NCBI RefSeq assembly: GCF_000661955.1
Contig: NZ_CP007597.1
Location: forward strand, 4,239,228-4,303,227
Reading direction: 5' to 3'
DNA from: Stenotrophomonas rhizophila
GTDB lineage: Bacteria; Pseudomonadota; Gammaproteobacteria; Xanthomonadales; Xanthomonadaceae
DNA length: 64,000 nt
Shown here: positions 51,431 to 59,035 of the stretch, in pieces
Numbering within the stretch: the first letter of the stretch is position 1
Layout: the number at the start of each line of letters is the position of its first letter
Program-made: the position numbers and the translations under genes
The notes under the pieces: generated by a model
Database searches by the model: none
Told to the model about the DNA's origin: nothing
What the model saw: only the letters and a program-made list of their open reading frames with translations

Positions 51431-53915
51431 CAACACGCTGGCCTGGCGTTTCCTGCAAGCGCGCCATGCGGAGATCGTGGGTGTTGAACACCTGCAGCAC
51501 GTAAGATCCCGCGCTCTCCGCATACGCCCGGCCGGCCTGCGCCAGCAGCCATTTGCGCGCATCCTGTTGCTGGGTGCCGGCCTGGCCTGCCAACGCCTGC
51601 CAAAGCACCACGCGTGCCTGGTAGAGCTCGGTACCATCCAATAGCGGCTGCAGCCGTTTCACGGCTTGTTCCTGTTGCCCGGCCAACCGCTCGCCATTGG
51701 CTTCGACGATCGTAATCAGTTCAGCGCATCGCGCATCGTTGAGTGCCTTCGACGCCGTGCGCAGCGGCTCCAGAAGACGCACAGCCACCTCAGGGTGACC
51801 GGCACGCTGCGCGCCGTACACGGTAGCGGCCGCCATGAACAACCAGTCCTGCCGGTCATTGCCCTTCGTATCTGTTGCCAGCCGCAAAAGCTCACGGGCC
51901 TTCTTCTCGAAGACCTTGGCAGTGGTCGGCTTATCGGTCGCCACGCCCAGCATCAGACCCTGAAGGTCAAACAACTCACACGCCAATCCGCCGTCACCGC
52001 AGTTTGCCCGCGCGTGCTTGTTGACCTTCCAGGCACGTCCGGCATCACCAGCATCGATGGCAACGGCGACGCCCTCCAACCCGCTGCTCAGTTCATCCTC
52101 CGGCTCGCCTTCGATCATGCGCATCGCAGCGGGGATATCGCCGGATGCAGCCGTGGCGGCGATCACATGGCGGTTGCTGGTCCAGCGACCGAGCTTGGCG
52201 GACACACGATAACTCTCCAGCGCATCGCCAAAGCGGTTCTGTGCCAGCTGCGCGCGCCCGACGTCCTGCCAGGCAATGGACTGGAGGGCATTGGAGGACA
52301 CCGCCGCCCGCCGTGCCGCCGCTTCGGATTCGACATAGTGGCCCAATGTCTGCATGGCCCACGCGTAGTTGGCAAAGGCGCCGTGGTAGTCAGGGTAAAG
52401 GTCCGCCAGCAACTTCCACTTTGCCGCAACGTCCTCCACGCGCCCGCCGCGCAGCTCTACTGCCCAGGCATCCAGATAGAGACGGTCGCGACCCGGAAGG
52501 CGCGTGCGAATGGCGGTTGCCTTGTCGAGCATGGCCCGGGCCTGGTCCAGATCGCCTTTCAACACATCGATCCGCATCAACCCAAGGTAGGCGAACGCAA
52601 AGGAGGGATCAAAGCGGGTGGCCTGATCGAAGTAGCGGGTCGCCTCGGCATAGTGGCCATCGCCGTATGCCTGCAAACCAACCGCATAGGCATGGAGGGC
52701 GTCCAGATCGGTGGTGGCCACCTGGGGCAGCGGCAGCGAGGTCTGCGAGACCTGCTGCAGCGCTTCCCCCAGCTCCTTGCGCAACGCAGCGGTCACTGAA
52801 TCGGTGGAGGCGAACAGCGAGTTCAAACCTCGGTCCTCAGCCGACGTGGACCACACGACCTTGCGGCTCACCGGGTCAACCAGCTGCGCAGTGACACGGA
52901 GTCGACCACTTACCTCTTCCACCCGCGGTACCACGACGGCGCGTGCGCCTTCTCGACTGGCCACTTCGACGGCTGCATCCAGGTCCAGCGTGGGTCGCTC
53001 GCGTTGCATCCGGCCAAGCGCTTCCTCCACTTTAAGGTTGCTCAGCACGTTCACGAAGCGTGACTGTTCCAGGCTGATGCGAAACGCCTGTTCGAACCCG
53101 TCATCGAGCAGCATGTTTCCTGACAGGTTCTGCACATCGGCCAGCACCACCCAATCGCGTTCGGCGAAGGCAATGGCGGGCACCGGTCGCAGCAGCGCCC
53201 AGCCGGCGACCAGCAATACCGAGGCGATCACCATCTGCACCCCAAGCGCCATCGGCTTGCGCCACCACGGCGTGGAGGGACGGGCCTTGCCGTGGCCGCG
53301 TGGCCGACGGAACTGGGCAACGTCGGTTTCCCCGACTTCGAACACTTCCTGGACCGGCTCGACGCCTTTGAATCGCCATCGGCCATGCGAGCGCCACTTC
53401 AGACCGTGCGCGCGCTCACCCAGTTCGGAGCTGCTGCGCCGGACCATCGAATCGGCTGCGGCGGACAGCAGGATCTGGCCCGGCCGTGCCAGCTGCATCA
53501 ACCGCGCCGCCATGGGCTTGGCCAGTCCCTCGACCTCCACCGGCTTGGCACCGTGGGCCACGGCTTCGGCGCTGTTGTTCCACAGGATCACCTCGCCCAC
53601 GTTCAGGCCGGCCCGGGCGCGCACTTCGAGGCGGCGCTGGGTACCCAGTGCACTGAGGCTGCGCTGGTAGTCCAAGGCAAACCCCAACGCGTCAACAGGC
53701 CGCTCGAACAGCAGGAACAGCCCGTCGGAGCGATCGATCAGCTGGCCGTTCCAGCGCTGCTGCAGGTTCAGCACCAAGCGGTCGTGCTCCTGAAACAGCT
53801 CTGCCGCGGCCGCATCGCCGATGCGTTCGACCAGGATCAACGAATCGCATAGATCAGTGAACAACAGCGCCCGCATCTGCGGTGCCTGGGTCGACGTTCC
53901 GATGTCGCCGTTCAT
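51384..53915 (-). CDS. Membrane class III nucleotide cyclase with TPR-like repeats, 843 aa
   Basis: An N-terminal class III cyclase domain (about 12-195) with metal ligands Asp21 (FTDLCDS) and Asp64 (RSDGLFLLF). One transmembrane helix lies at about 222-242. Next comes a FlgO/adenylate-cyclase-associated-like domain (250-400), and then TPR-like repeats from about 410 to 770. The AARL arginine is present but the usual Asn just before it appears to be Pro (KPMAARL). Architecture and context match, from memory, the X. campestris cGMP-synthesising protein XC_0250 and the 'peptide modification system cyclase' family. The start ATG 53915 lies 16 bp after the GGDEF gene stop, so the two are an operon. 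Confidence 0.88.
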   Translation of the reverse strand: MNGDIGTSTQAPQMRALLFTDLCDSLILVERIGDAAAAELFQEHDRLVLNLQQRWNGQLIDRSDGLFLLFERPVDALGFALDYQRSLSALGTQRRLEVRARAGLNVGEVILWNNSAEAVAHGAKPVEVEGLAKPMAARLMQLARPGQILLSAAADSMVRRSSSELGERAHGLKWRSHGRWRFKGVEPVQEVFEVGETDVAQFRRPRGHGKARPSTPWWRKPMALGVQMVIASVLLVAGWALLRPVPAIAFAERDWVVLADVQNLSGNMLLDDGFEQAFRISLEQSRFVNVLSNLKVEEALGRMQRERPTLDLDAAVEVASREGARAVVVPRVEEVSGRLRVTAQLVDPVSRKVVWSTSAEDRGLNSLFASTDSVTAALRKELGEALQQVSQTSLPLPQVATTDLDALHAYAVGLQAYGDGHYAEATRYFDQATRFDPSFAFAYLGLMRIDVLKGDLDQARAMLDKATAIRTRLPGRDRLYLDAWAVELRGGRVEDVAAKWKLLADLYPDYHGAFANYAWAMQTLGHYVESEAAARRAAVSSNALQSIAWQDVGRAQLAQNRFGDALESYRVSAKLGRWTSNRHVIAATAASGDIPAAMRMIEGEPEDELSSGLEGVAVAIDAGDAGRAWKVNKHARANCGDGGLACELFDLQGLMLGVATDKPTTAKVFEKKARELLRLATDTKGNDRQDWLFMAAATVYGAQRAGHPEVAVRLLEPLRTASKALNDARCAELITIVEANGERLAGQQEQAVKRLQPLLDGTELYQARVVLWQALAGQAGTQQQDARKWLLAQAGRAYAESAGSYVLQVFNTHDLRMARLQETPGQRVVTGQADASAARRSLR

Positions 53916-53931
53916 GCCGATCTTCCCCCGA

Positions 53932-54975
53932 TCAGGGTGATGCGGTCGCGGCACGCGACCAGTGCAGCCGGTTGCCGCCCAGGCGCTTGGCCTGGTACAG
54001 CGCGTTGTCGGCGCGAGCGTACCACTCGCTCCAGTCGGTGTGGGGCTCGAGCAGGCGCACCCCGATGCTGACCGGGCAGACGTGCGGCACGCCGTGGGCG
54101 CGGTCCATCAGGCCGTGCACCGCGCTGAGGATGAACTCGGCGGCGTGCTGCAGGTTGTCGGCGGTCGCCGTGCGCAGCAGCAGGCAGAACTCGTCGCCCC
54201 CCAGCCGGCAGGCCAGGTCCGCTTCAGTGGCCACCGAGCGCAGGATGTTGGCCACGCTCTGCAGGACCCGGTCGCCGGCCTGGTGGCCGTGCTCGTCGTT
54301 GACCTGCTTGAAGTGGTCGCAGTCGATCAGCAGCAGGCCCTGCGGCGCGCCGTCGGCATGGTTGCGGCAGTCCTGCAGGTACAGGGCCAGGCCACGCCGG
54401 TTGTGCAGGCCGGTGAGCTCGTCAGTCCGCACCAGTTCGCGGGTGTGGGTGAGCTGGTGGGTGGTGACGTACAGGTTGTCCAGCGCGGTTTCCAGGTCGT
54501 GGTTGCGCCGCCGCAGCTGGCGGATCAGGACCTGTTCGTTGCTGACCACGCGCATGATGGTACGGCGCAGGAAATAGGCCACCAGGCCCGGGTCACGGTC
54601 GACCAGGCGCTGGAAATCGGCGTTGCCCAGTTCCAGCACCACGCTGTCGGTTACCGCGCGCGCGTCGGCGCTGCGCGGATGGTCGCCGATCAACAGGCCC
54701 AGTTCGCCGAAGAATTCGTTGGGGCCGAGCGACTTCACCACCAGGTCGTCGCCGAAATCCAGCTCGATGCTGCCGCTCACGACCACATACATGGTGTCGC
54801 CGGCTTGACCGCGCTGGAACAGCAGATCACCTTTGGTCAGGCACTGCTGTTTGCCGAATTCGGCGAACAGCGCGAACTCGGCGTTGCTCAGGATGGCGTG
54901 CACGATCTCAGCCATCGCGGTCTCGGCGATGCCTGGTTCCTGTTCGCACACAATCGCCGCAACCTTGCCGGTCAT
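53932..54975 (-). CDS. Cyclic-nucleotide-binding diguanylate cyclase (cNMP domain + GGDEF), 347 aa
   Basis: An N-terminal cyclic-nucleotide-binding domain (about 28-140) with the phosphate-binding cassette FGELGLLIGDHPRSADARA: Glu91 and Arg101 are the ribose- and phosphate-binding residues. A C-terminal GGDEF domain (about 180-335) has the intact motif RLGGDEF (259-263). The inhibitory RxxD site five residues upstream reads TEAD, so product inhibition is probably lost. XC_0249 of X. campestris has the same architecture and binds cGMP to raise c-di-GMP. It is directly upstream of the cyclase, suggesting a local cNMP to c-di-GMP relay. The start 54975 is preferred; an upstream GTG exists. Confidence 0.9.
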   Translation of the reverse strand: MTGKVAAIVCEQEPGIAETAMAEIVHAILSNAEFALFAEFGKQQCLTKGDLLFQRGQAGDTMYVVVSGSIELDFGDDLVVKSLGPNEFFGELGLLIGDHPRSADARAVTDSVVLELGNADFQRLVDRDPGLVAYFLRRTIMRVVSNEQVLIRQLRRRNHDLETALDNLYVTTHQLTHTRELVRTDELTGLHNRRGLALYLQDCRNHADGAPQGLLLIDCDHFKQVNDEHGHQAGDRVLQSVANILRSVATEADLACRLGGDEFCLLLRTATADNLQHAAEFILSAVHGLMDRAHGVPHVCPVSIGVRLLEPHTDWSEWYARADNALYQAKRLGGNRLHWSRAATASP

Positions 54976-55026
54976 CCCGTGCACCCGCTTCCCAGCGTTC
55001 CCCCGGTGAGCCGAGGAGAATAGCAC

Positions 55027-55364
55027 CCCTAAAAAGTGTGCGCCTCATCCCATTTCAGCGCACGGGCGCCGAAATTTTCCCGGCCGGCCCGGCACATCCT
55101 CCTTCATGACGCGATCCCGGCCTGCCAGCGGCCACCATCCGGGTGACAACCGTCTGCGCCGGAAGGGCGTCTGTGGGCGCTCGCGGAGTACTCGATCGCT
55201 GAAACCCTTCTGAATTTTGCCACTTCATTTAGATGTATGTATTTGATTTTATTGACGCATTTGATTCTGACAGGCCGTTTGCATGAGCGGGTAAGGATTC
55301 CCCGATGGCTGGGTTGGAGCCTTGTCCGTAGGCTCGATTTCCTGCACTACGGAATGTCGACGAT
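55027..55364. other. Intergenic region with an AT-rich segment
   Basis: This 338-bp gap holds no supportable gene. The part from about 55205 to 55275 is clearly AT-rich (TTTTATTGACGCATTTGATT and similar), unlike the flanks, and marks the left edge of the lower-GC accessory stretch that begins with the vgrG remnant. No repeat or terminator of note was seen. Confidence 0.6.
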
Positions 55365-55930
55365 ATGGATATATCCGGCACTGCGGCCGTGGCCGCGCTT
55401 GCCGCTCGGTCCCAACAGGCACGCCTGATCCAGTTGCAGAGCCCAGCCCCTGGCCTGGTTGTGGAACGTTTCGAGGACCAGGAATCGGTCTGCGGCAGCA
55501 GCCGCGTCGAGATCGACTGCCTGTCCACCGCTGCGTTCCTGGACATGGACCCGTGGCTGGAGCAGCCGCTGACCCTGCAACCGCGGCAAGCCGACGGCCG
55601 CCTGCGTCAGTGGCATGGCCTGTTGCCCGAGGTGGCCCAGCTAGGCAGCGACGTCGGCCTGGCCCGACACCGGCTCACCCTGGAGTCGTGGACAGCCCTG
55701 CTGGAGCTGCGCCGCAACGCGGTGATCTTCCAGGAGCTGGACACCCGCACCATCTGCGAGCAGATCTTCGGCGACTACCCGCAGGCGGTGTTCCGCTTCG
55801 ACGTGCAGTCCGCCCTGCCCGCCCGCGCCATCACTACCCAGTACCCCGAGAGCGACTGGGGCTTTTCGCCGACATCGCCGAAGCACTCGACGGCATCACC
55901 GCGTTTGCCGAGCAGCGCCAGCTGGCTTGA
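55365..55930 (+). pseudogene. vgrG: Truncated, frameshifted VgrG (type VI secretion spike) remnant
   Basis: Residues 1-165 match the N-terminal gp27-like domain of VgrG: QARLIQLQSP, VERFEDQESV, IDCLSTAAFLD, LTLESWTALLELRRNAVIFQ, ITTQYPESDWG. VgrG normally continues for 500 or more residues. Here the frame shifts near 55858, shortly after ESDWG; a neighbouring frame continues FADIAEALDGITAFAEQRQ and then stops at about 55930. The gp5-like and effector parts are missing. In the original frame the ORF runs on as unrelated sequence to 56033. No other type VI genes are present, so this is an orphan relic. Confidence 0.8.
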
Positions 55931-56038
55931 GAGAAGGACGTCACTGGCGGTGACTCGCGCGATCAACGGCGGAGGTATCGCACATGAGCGACGTCTTGAC
56001 GCGACACGATTAGCCAAGCTCACTCTACTGTGAATACC

Positions 56039-56734
56039 ATGAATTCCCTGCTGATTGGCCTCCTCTCGACTCTCGCCACATCGTGTTCAGCGGCCTTGCC
56101 AAACACCGACGTTGGCCGCGTCAATGAAGCCATTTCCATCTCCCATGATGGCAAGAGTATTTTGTTGGTGGATGCGACGACACATCAGTCTTGCACAATC
56201 GCAACGGGTGCAACGCCAGCCAGATTTTCATCGGACGGCAGCGCCATCCTGGTCTCCGCGGGCGCTTACGTTCCAAAGAGCACCTTGGTCCATTGTGGCA
56301 ACCAAGTCCTTCATCCAATCGATGTTCCAGCAGAGATGGGTGCACTAGCTGATGTGAGTATTCCGGGCAATGTGTACGTCGGGATGGTGCTTGTTGATGT
56401 TCAACCGGCTTCATATCTGGCAGTGGTTGCGCACCTTGGATCTACTACGAACCTGGTTTCATTGCCGGGCGCATACATAGACACTCTACCCATCTCAGCG
56501 CTGCGCGAGAACGCCTTCTTCTATGACGAGGAGGCTGGTCCATTTCCGTTGATCTCAAGCGATGGAAGATACGTCGCGGTCGATGGCAACCCGGATTGCA
56601 GTGCTCAGGCGAAGCTTGGCGTTTGGGACATCCACGAAAACAAGAAGGTTGTTCTCAATGGAGAACGCTCCGCAGTGGAAGCAGAGTGCAGGGGACTATT
56701 TGAGTCTGGTCCAGGCGATCGAGGCTCGCACTGA
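56039..56734 (+). CDS. Putative lipoprotein of unknown function, 231 aa
   Basis: The N-terminus MNSLLIGLLSTLATSCSA looks like a lipoprotein signal with Cys at residue 16. The mature part has a repeated beta-strand character (ISISHDGKSILLVDA, FSSDGSAILVSA, LISSDGRYVAVDG), like blades of a WD40/YncE-type propeller. A GTG at 56030 is an alternative start. GC content is below that of the neighbours. It follows the vgrG remnant, a position where effector-immunity genes are common, but no such family is recognised. Confidence 0.65.
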   Translation: MNSLLIGLLSTLATSCSAALPNTDVGRVNEAISISHDGKSILLVDATTHQSCTIATGATPARFSSDGSAILVSAGAYVPKSTLVHCGNQVLHPIDVPAEMGALADVSIPGNVYVGMVLVDVQPASYLAVVAHLGSTTNLVSLPGAYIDTLPISALRENAFFYDEEAGPFPLISSDGRYVAVDGNPDCSAQAKLGVWDIHENKKVVLNGERSAVEAECRGLFESGPGDRGSH

Positions 56735-56826
56735 AGCGCGTTATCGGACACTCAATTGTAGTAATGAACGTGGTGGATTGCGGACACGCTCAACAGTCTG
56801 CAGATCGATACCACGGAGTTTGATCC

Positions 56827-57387
56827 ATGGCGCGAGCACTTTTTCCATTTCTCCCCTTTCTCCTGTCAGCCGGCACATGCTTCGCTGCTGCACACACGCG
56901 AACGTTGCAGGAGCGTTGCGCGAATGCAGCGGTTGACGACCTGGTTGTGATTAGGGCATCTCCGCAAGGCCATGAAACGATCAGCGCTTGCCCACCCGGA
57001 GTGGATGGTGAGTGCATGTACAGCCTGACCGTTGGTCAAACCTACAGCGCTGGCAAGCCAGATCTCAATGCCGACGGTCGCCCAGACCAACTTGTGAAGC
57101 ATTTCGGCTCTAACTACGGTGACGTCGACGTAGTCCACTACCTTGGATTCGTGCAATGCGGGGATGGCACGGCCATCAACGTGCTTGAGGGACAATTCAA
57201 GGATGTCATCGCGCCAGTCGTCATCACGGAACCGTGGCCAGATCTGACTGCCACGCGTGGGTGTGCAGCGTCCGGACACGAGGAAGACCCGCCGCAAAGG
57301 ATCAAACTCAGCTTCAATCCTGAAAGCTACCGCTATGAGGAAGATTCCAAGCTGGATCCCGCTTCTGTGTGCATAAGCTCCCCATGA
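56827..57387 (+). CDS. Exported hypothetical protein, 186 aa
   Basis: A signal peptide (1-21, ending TCFAA) leads a small periplasmic or secreted protein with five or more cysteines, suggesting disulfides (RCANAAVDD, ISACPPG, GECMYS, FVQCGDG, RGCAAS). DLNADGRPDQLV resembles the calcium-binding loops of FG-GAP repeats. It shares lower GC with the preceding gene and the two may have arrived together with the vgrG relic. A role as a periplasmic immunity protein is possible but unproven. Confidence 0.7.
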   Translation: MARALFPFLPFLLSAGTCFAAAHTRTLQERCANAAVDDLVVIRASPQGHETISACPPGVDGECMYSLTVGQTYSAGKPDLNADGRPDQLVKHFGSNYGDVDVVHYLGFVQCGDGTAINVLEGQFKDVIAPVVITEPWPDLTATRGCAASGHEEDPPQRIKLSFNPESYRYEEDSKLDPASVCISSP

Positions 57388-57441
57388 CCCGCATTCGACG
57401 TTATTCCCAAGCACCGCACAGCTCCCCTTACGCACAGACAC

Positions 57442-57467
57442 GACGGGCGGTCCCCCGACCGCCCGTC
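57442..57467. terminator. Hairpin between the accessory genes and aceA
   Basis: GACGGGCGGTC-CCCC-GACCGCCCGTC forms an 11-bp stem midway between the convergent exported-protein gene and aceA. It lacks a strong T-run, but position and strength suggest a bidirectional terminator. Confidence 0.6.
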
Positions 57468-57500
57468 GCCCCGGCCTTCCCTGGCCGCCCTTGGTGATCG

Positions 57501-58793
57501 TCAGGCTGCCCGTTCGGCGTTGAACTGCTCTTCCTCGGTCGAGCCGCTCAGGGCGGTGGTCGAGGACTGGCCCTGCTGGATGGCCTGGGTGACCGCGTCG
57601 AAGTAGCCGGTGCCGACCTCGCGTTGGTGCTTGACCGCCGTGAAGCCGCGGTCGGCGGCGGCGAATTCGGCCTCCTGCAGCTCCACGAAGGCGCTCATCT
57701 GGCGGCGGGCGTAGCCGTGGGCCAGGTTGAACATGGAGTAGTTCAGGGCGTGGAAGCCGGCCAGGGTGATGAACTGGAACTTGTAGCCGTACTTGGCAAT
57801 TTCCTTCTGGAAGGTCGCGATGGTGGCGTCGTCCAGGTTCTTCTTCCAGTTGAAGCTGGGCGAGCAGTTGTAGGCCAGCAGCTTGCCCGGGAACTTGGCA
57901 TGGATGGCTTCGGCGAACTGGCGGGCGAACTCCAGGTCCGGCTTGCCGGTTTCACACCAGATCAGGTCGGCGTAGGGGGCGTAGGCCAGGCCGCGGCTGA
58001 TCGCCTGGTCCAGGCCGTTGCGGGTCTTGTAGAAGCCTTCCACGGTCCGCTCGCCGGTGGTGAACGGCTGGTCGTTGCCATCCACGTCGCTGGTCAGCAG
58101 GTCGGCGGCTTCGGCATCGGTACGCGCCACCAGCAGGGTGGGCACGCCCATCACGTCGGCGGCCAGGCGCGCGGCGTTGAGCTTCTCGATGGCCTCGCGG
58201 GTGGGCACCAGCACCTTGCCGCCCATGTGCCCGCACTTCTTCACCGAGGCCAGCTGGTCTTCGAAGTGCACGCCCGCCGCGCCGGCCTCGATCATCGCCT
58301 TCATCAGCTCGAAGGCGTTGAGCACGCCGCCGAAGCCGGCTTCGGCATCGGCCACGATCGGCTGCAGGAAGTCGATGTCGTCCTTGCCTTCGGCGTGGTG
58401 CAGCTGGTCGGCACGCAGCAGGGTGTTGTTGATGCGCTTGACCACCGCCGGCACCGAGTCGGCCGGGTACAGCGACTGGTCCGGGTACATCTGGCCGGCC
58501 AGGTTGGCGTCAGCGGCCACCTGCCAGCCGGACAGGTAGATGGCGTTCAAGCCGGCCTTCACCTGCTGCATGGCCTGGTTGCCGGTCAGCGCGCCGAGTG
58601 CGTTGACGAAGTCTTTTTCCTGCAGGTAGGTCCACAGCTTTTCGGCACCCAGCCGCGCCAGCGAATGCTCCACGTGCACGGTGCCGCGCAGGCGCACCAC
58701 GTCGGCGGCGGTGTAGTTGCGGGTGATCCCGGCCCAGCGCGGGTCGGTGGCCCAAGCGTGCTGGATCTGTTCGGCGGTCTGCAGGGTGCTCAT
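57501..58793 (-). CDS. aceA: Isocitrate lyase, 430 aa
   Basis: Cleaves isocitrate to glyoxylate and succinate in the glyoxylate shunt. The catalytic loop KKCGHMGGK carries Cys187, and the substrate-binding [10 protein letters not shown] is present. The length matches the E. coli enzyme (434). GGAGA precedes the ATG at 58793. It lies downstream of aceB on the same strand, separated by a 242-bp gap filled with repeats that could modulate relative expression. Confidence 0.97.
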   Translation of the reverse strand: MSTLQTAEQIQHAWATDPRWAGITRNYTAADVVRLRGTVHVEHSLARLGAEKLWTYLQEKDFVNALGALTGNQAMQQVKAGLNAIYLSGWQVAADANLAGQMYPDQSLYPADSVPAVVKRINNTLLRADQLHHAEGKDDIDFLQPIVADAEAGFGGVLNAFELMKAMIEAGAAGVHFEDQLASVKKCGHMGGKVLVPTREAIEKLNAARLAADVMGVPTLLVARTDAEAADLLTSDVDGNDQPFTTGERTVEGFYKTRNGLDQAISRGLAYAPYADLIWCETGKPDLEFARQFAEAIHAKFPGKLLAYNCSPSFNWKKNLDDATIATFQKEIAKYGYKFQFITLAGFHALNYSMFNLAHGYARRQMSAFVELQEAEFAAADRGFTAVKHQREVGTGYFDAVTQAIQQGQSSTTALSGSTEEEQFNAERAA

Positions 58794-58853
58794 GTCGGTT
58801 CTCCAGGAAGGGAATGCGGGACGCCGGACGGTGCCGGGCTGGGGTGGGAAGGA

Positions 58854-59015
58854 CAGCGGGGCAGAGCCCCGCTCTACGGGTGTTTGGGCTGGCCGGGACC
58901 GGGCAGCGGGGCAGAGCCCCGCTCTACGGGTGTTTGGGCTGGCCGGGACCGGGCAGCGGGGCAGAGCCCCGCTCTACGGGGTGTTTGGGCGTAGAGCCGG
59001 GCTCTGCCCGGCTGG
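58854..59015. repeat. 50-bp tandem repeats carrying REP-like palindromes between aceB and aceA
   Basis: A 50-bp unit starting CAGCGGGGCAGAGCCCCGCT is repeated nearly exactly from 58854, 58904 and 58954 (the last copy partial). Each unit has the palindrome GCGGGGC-AGA-GCCCCGC followed by TCTAC. An inverted relative, GTAGAGCCGGGC-TCT-GCCCGGCT (58991-59014), ends the array. Four stem-loops thus lie between the two genes. Confidence 0.85.
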
Positions 59016-59035
59016 CGGGGTGCAGGGCAGCGGAA

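Noticed and set aside
55322..55930. A separate plus-strand gene of 202 codons overlapping the vgrG remnant
   Set aside because: Only its last 25 codons are plausible and they read as the continuation of the frameshifted vgrG region; the rest is a shadow frame.
58854..59015. Possible CRISPR-like array (regular 50-bp repeats)
   Set aside because: The whole unit is repeated with no variable spacers, there are under three copies and no cas genes. It is a tandem duplication of a REP-bearing segment.
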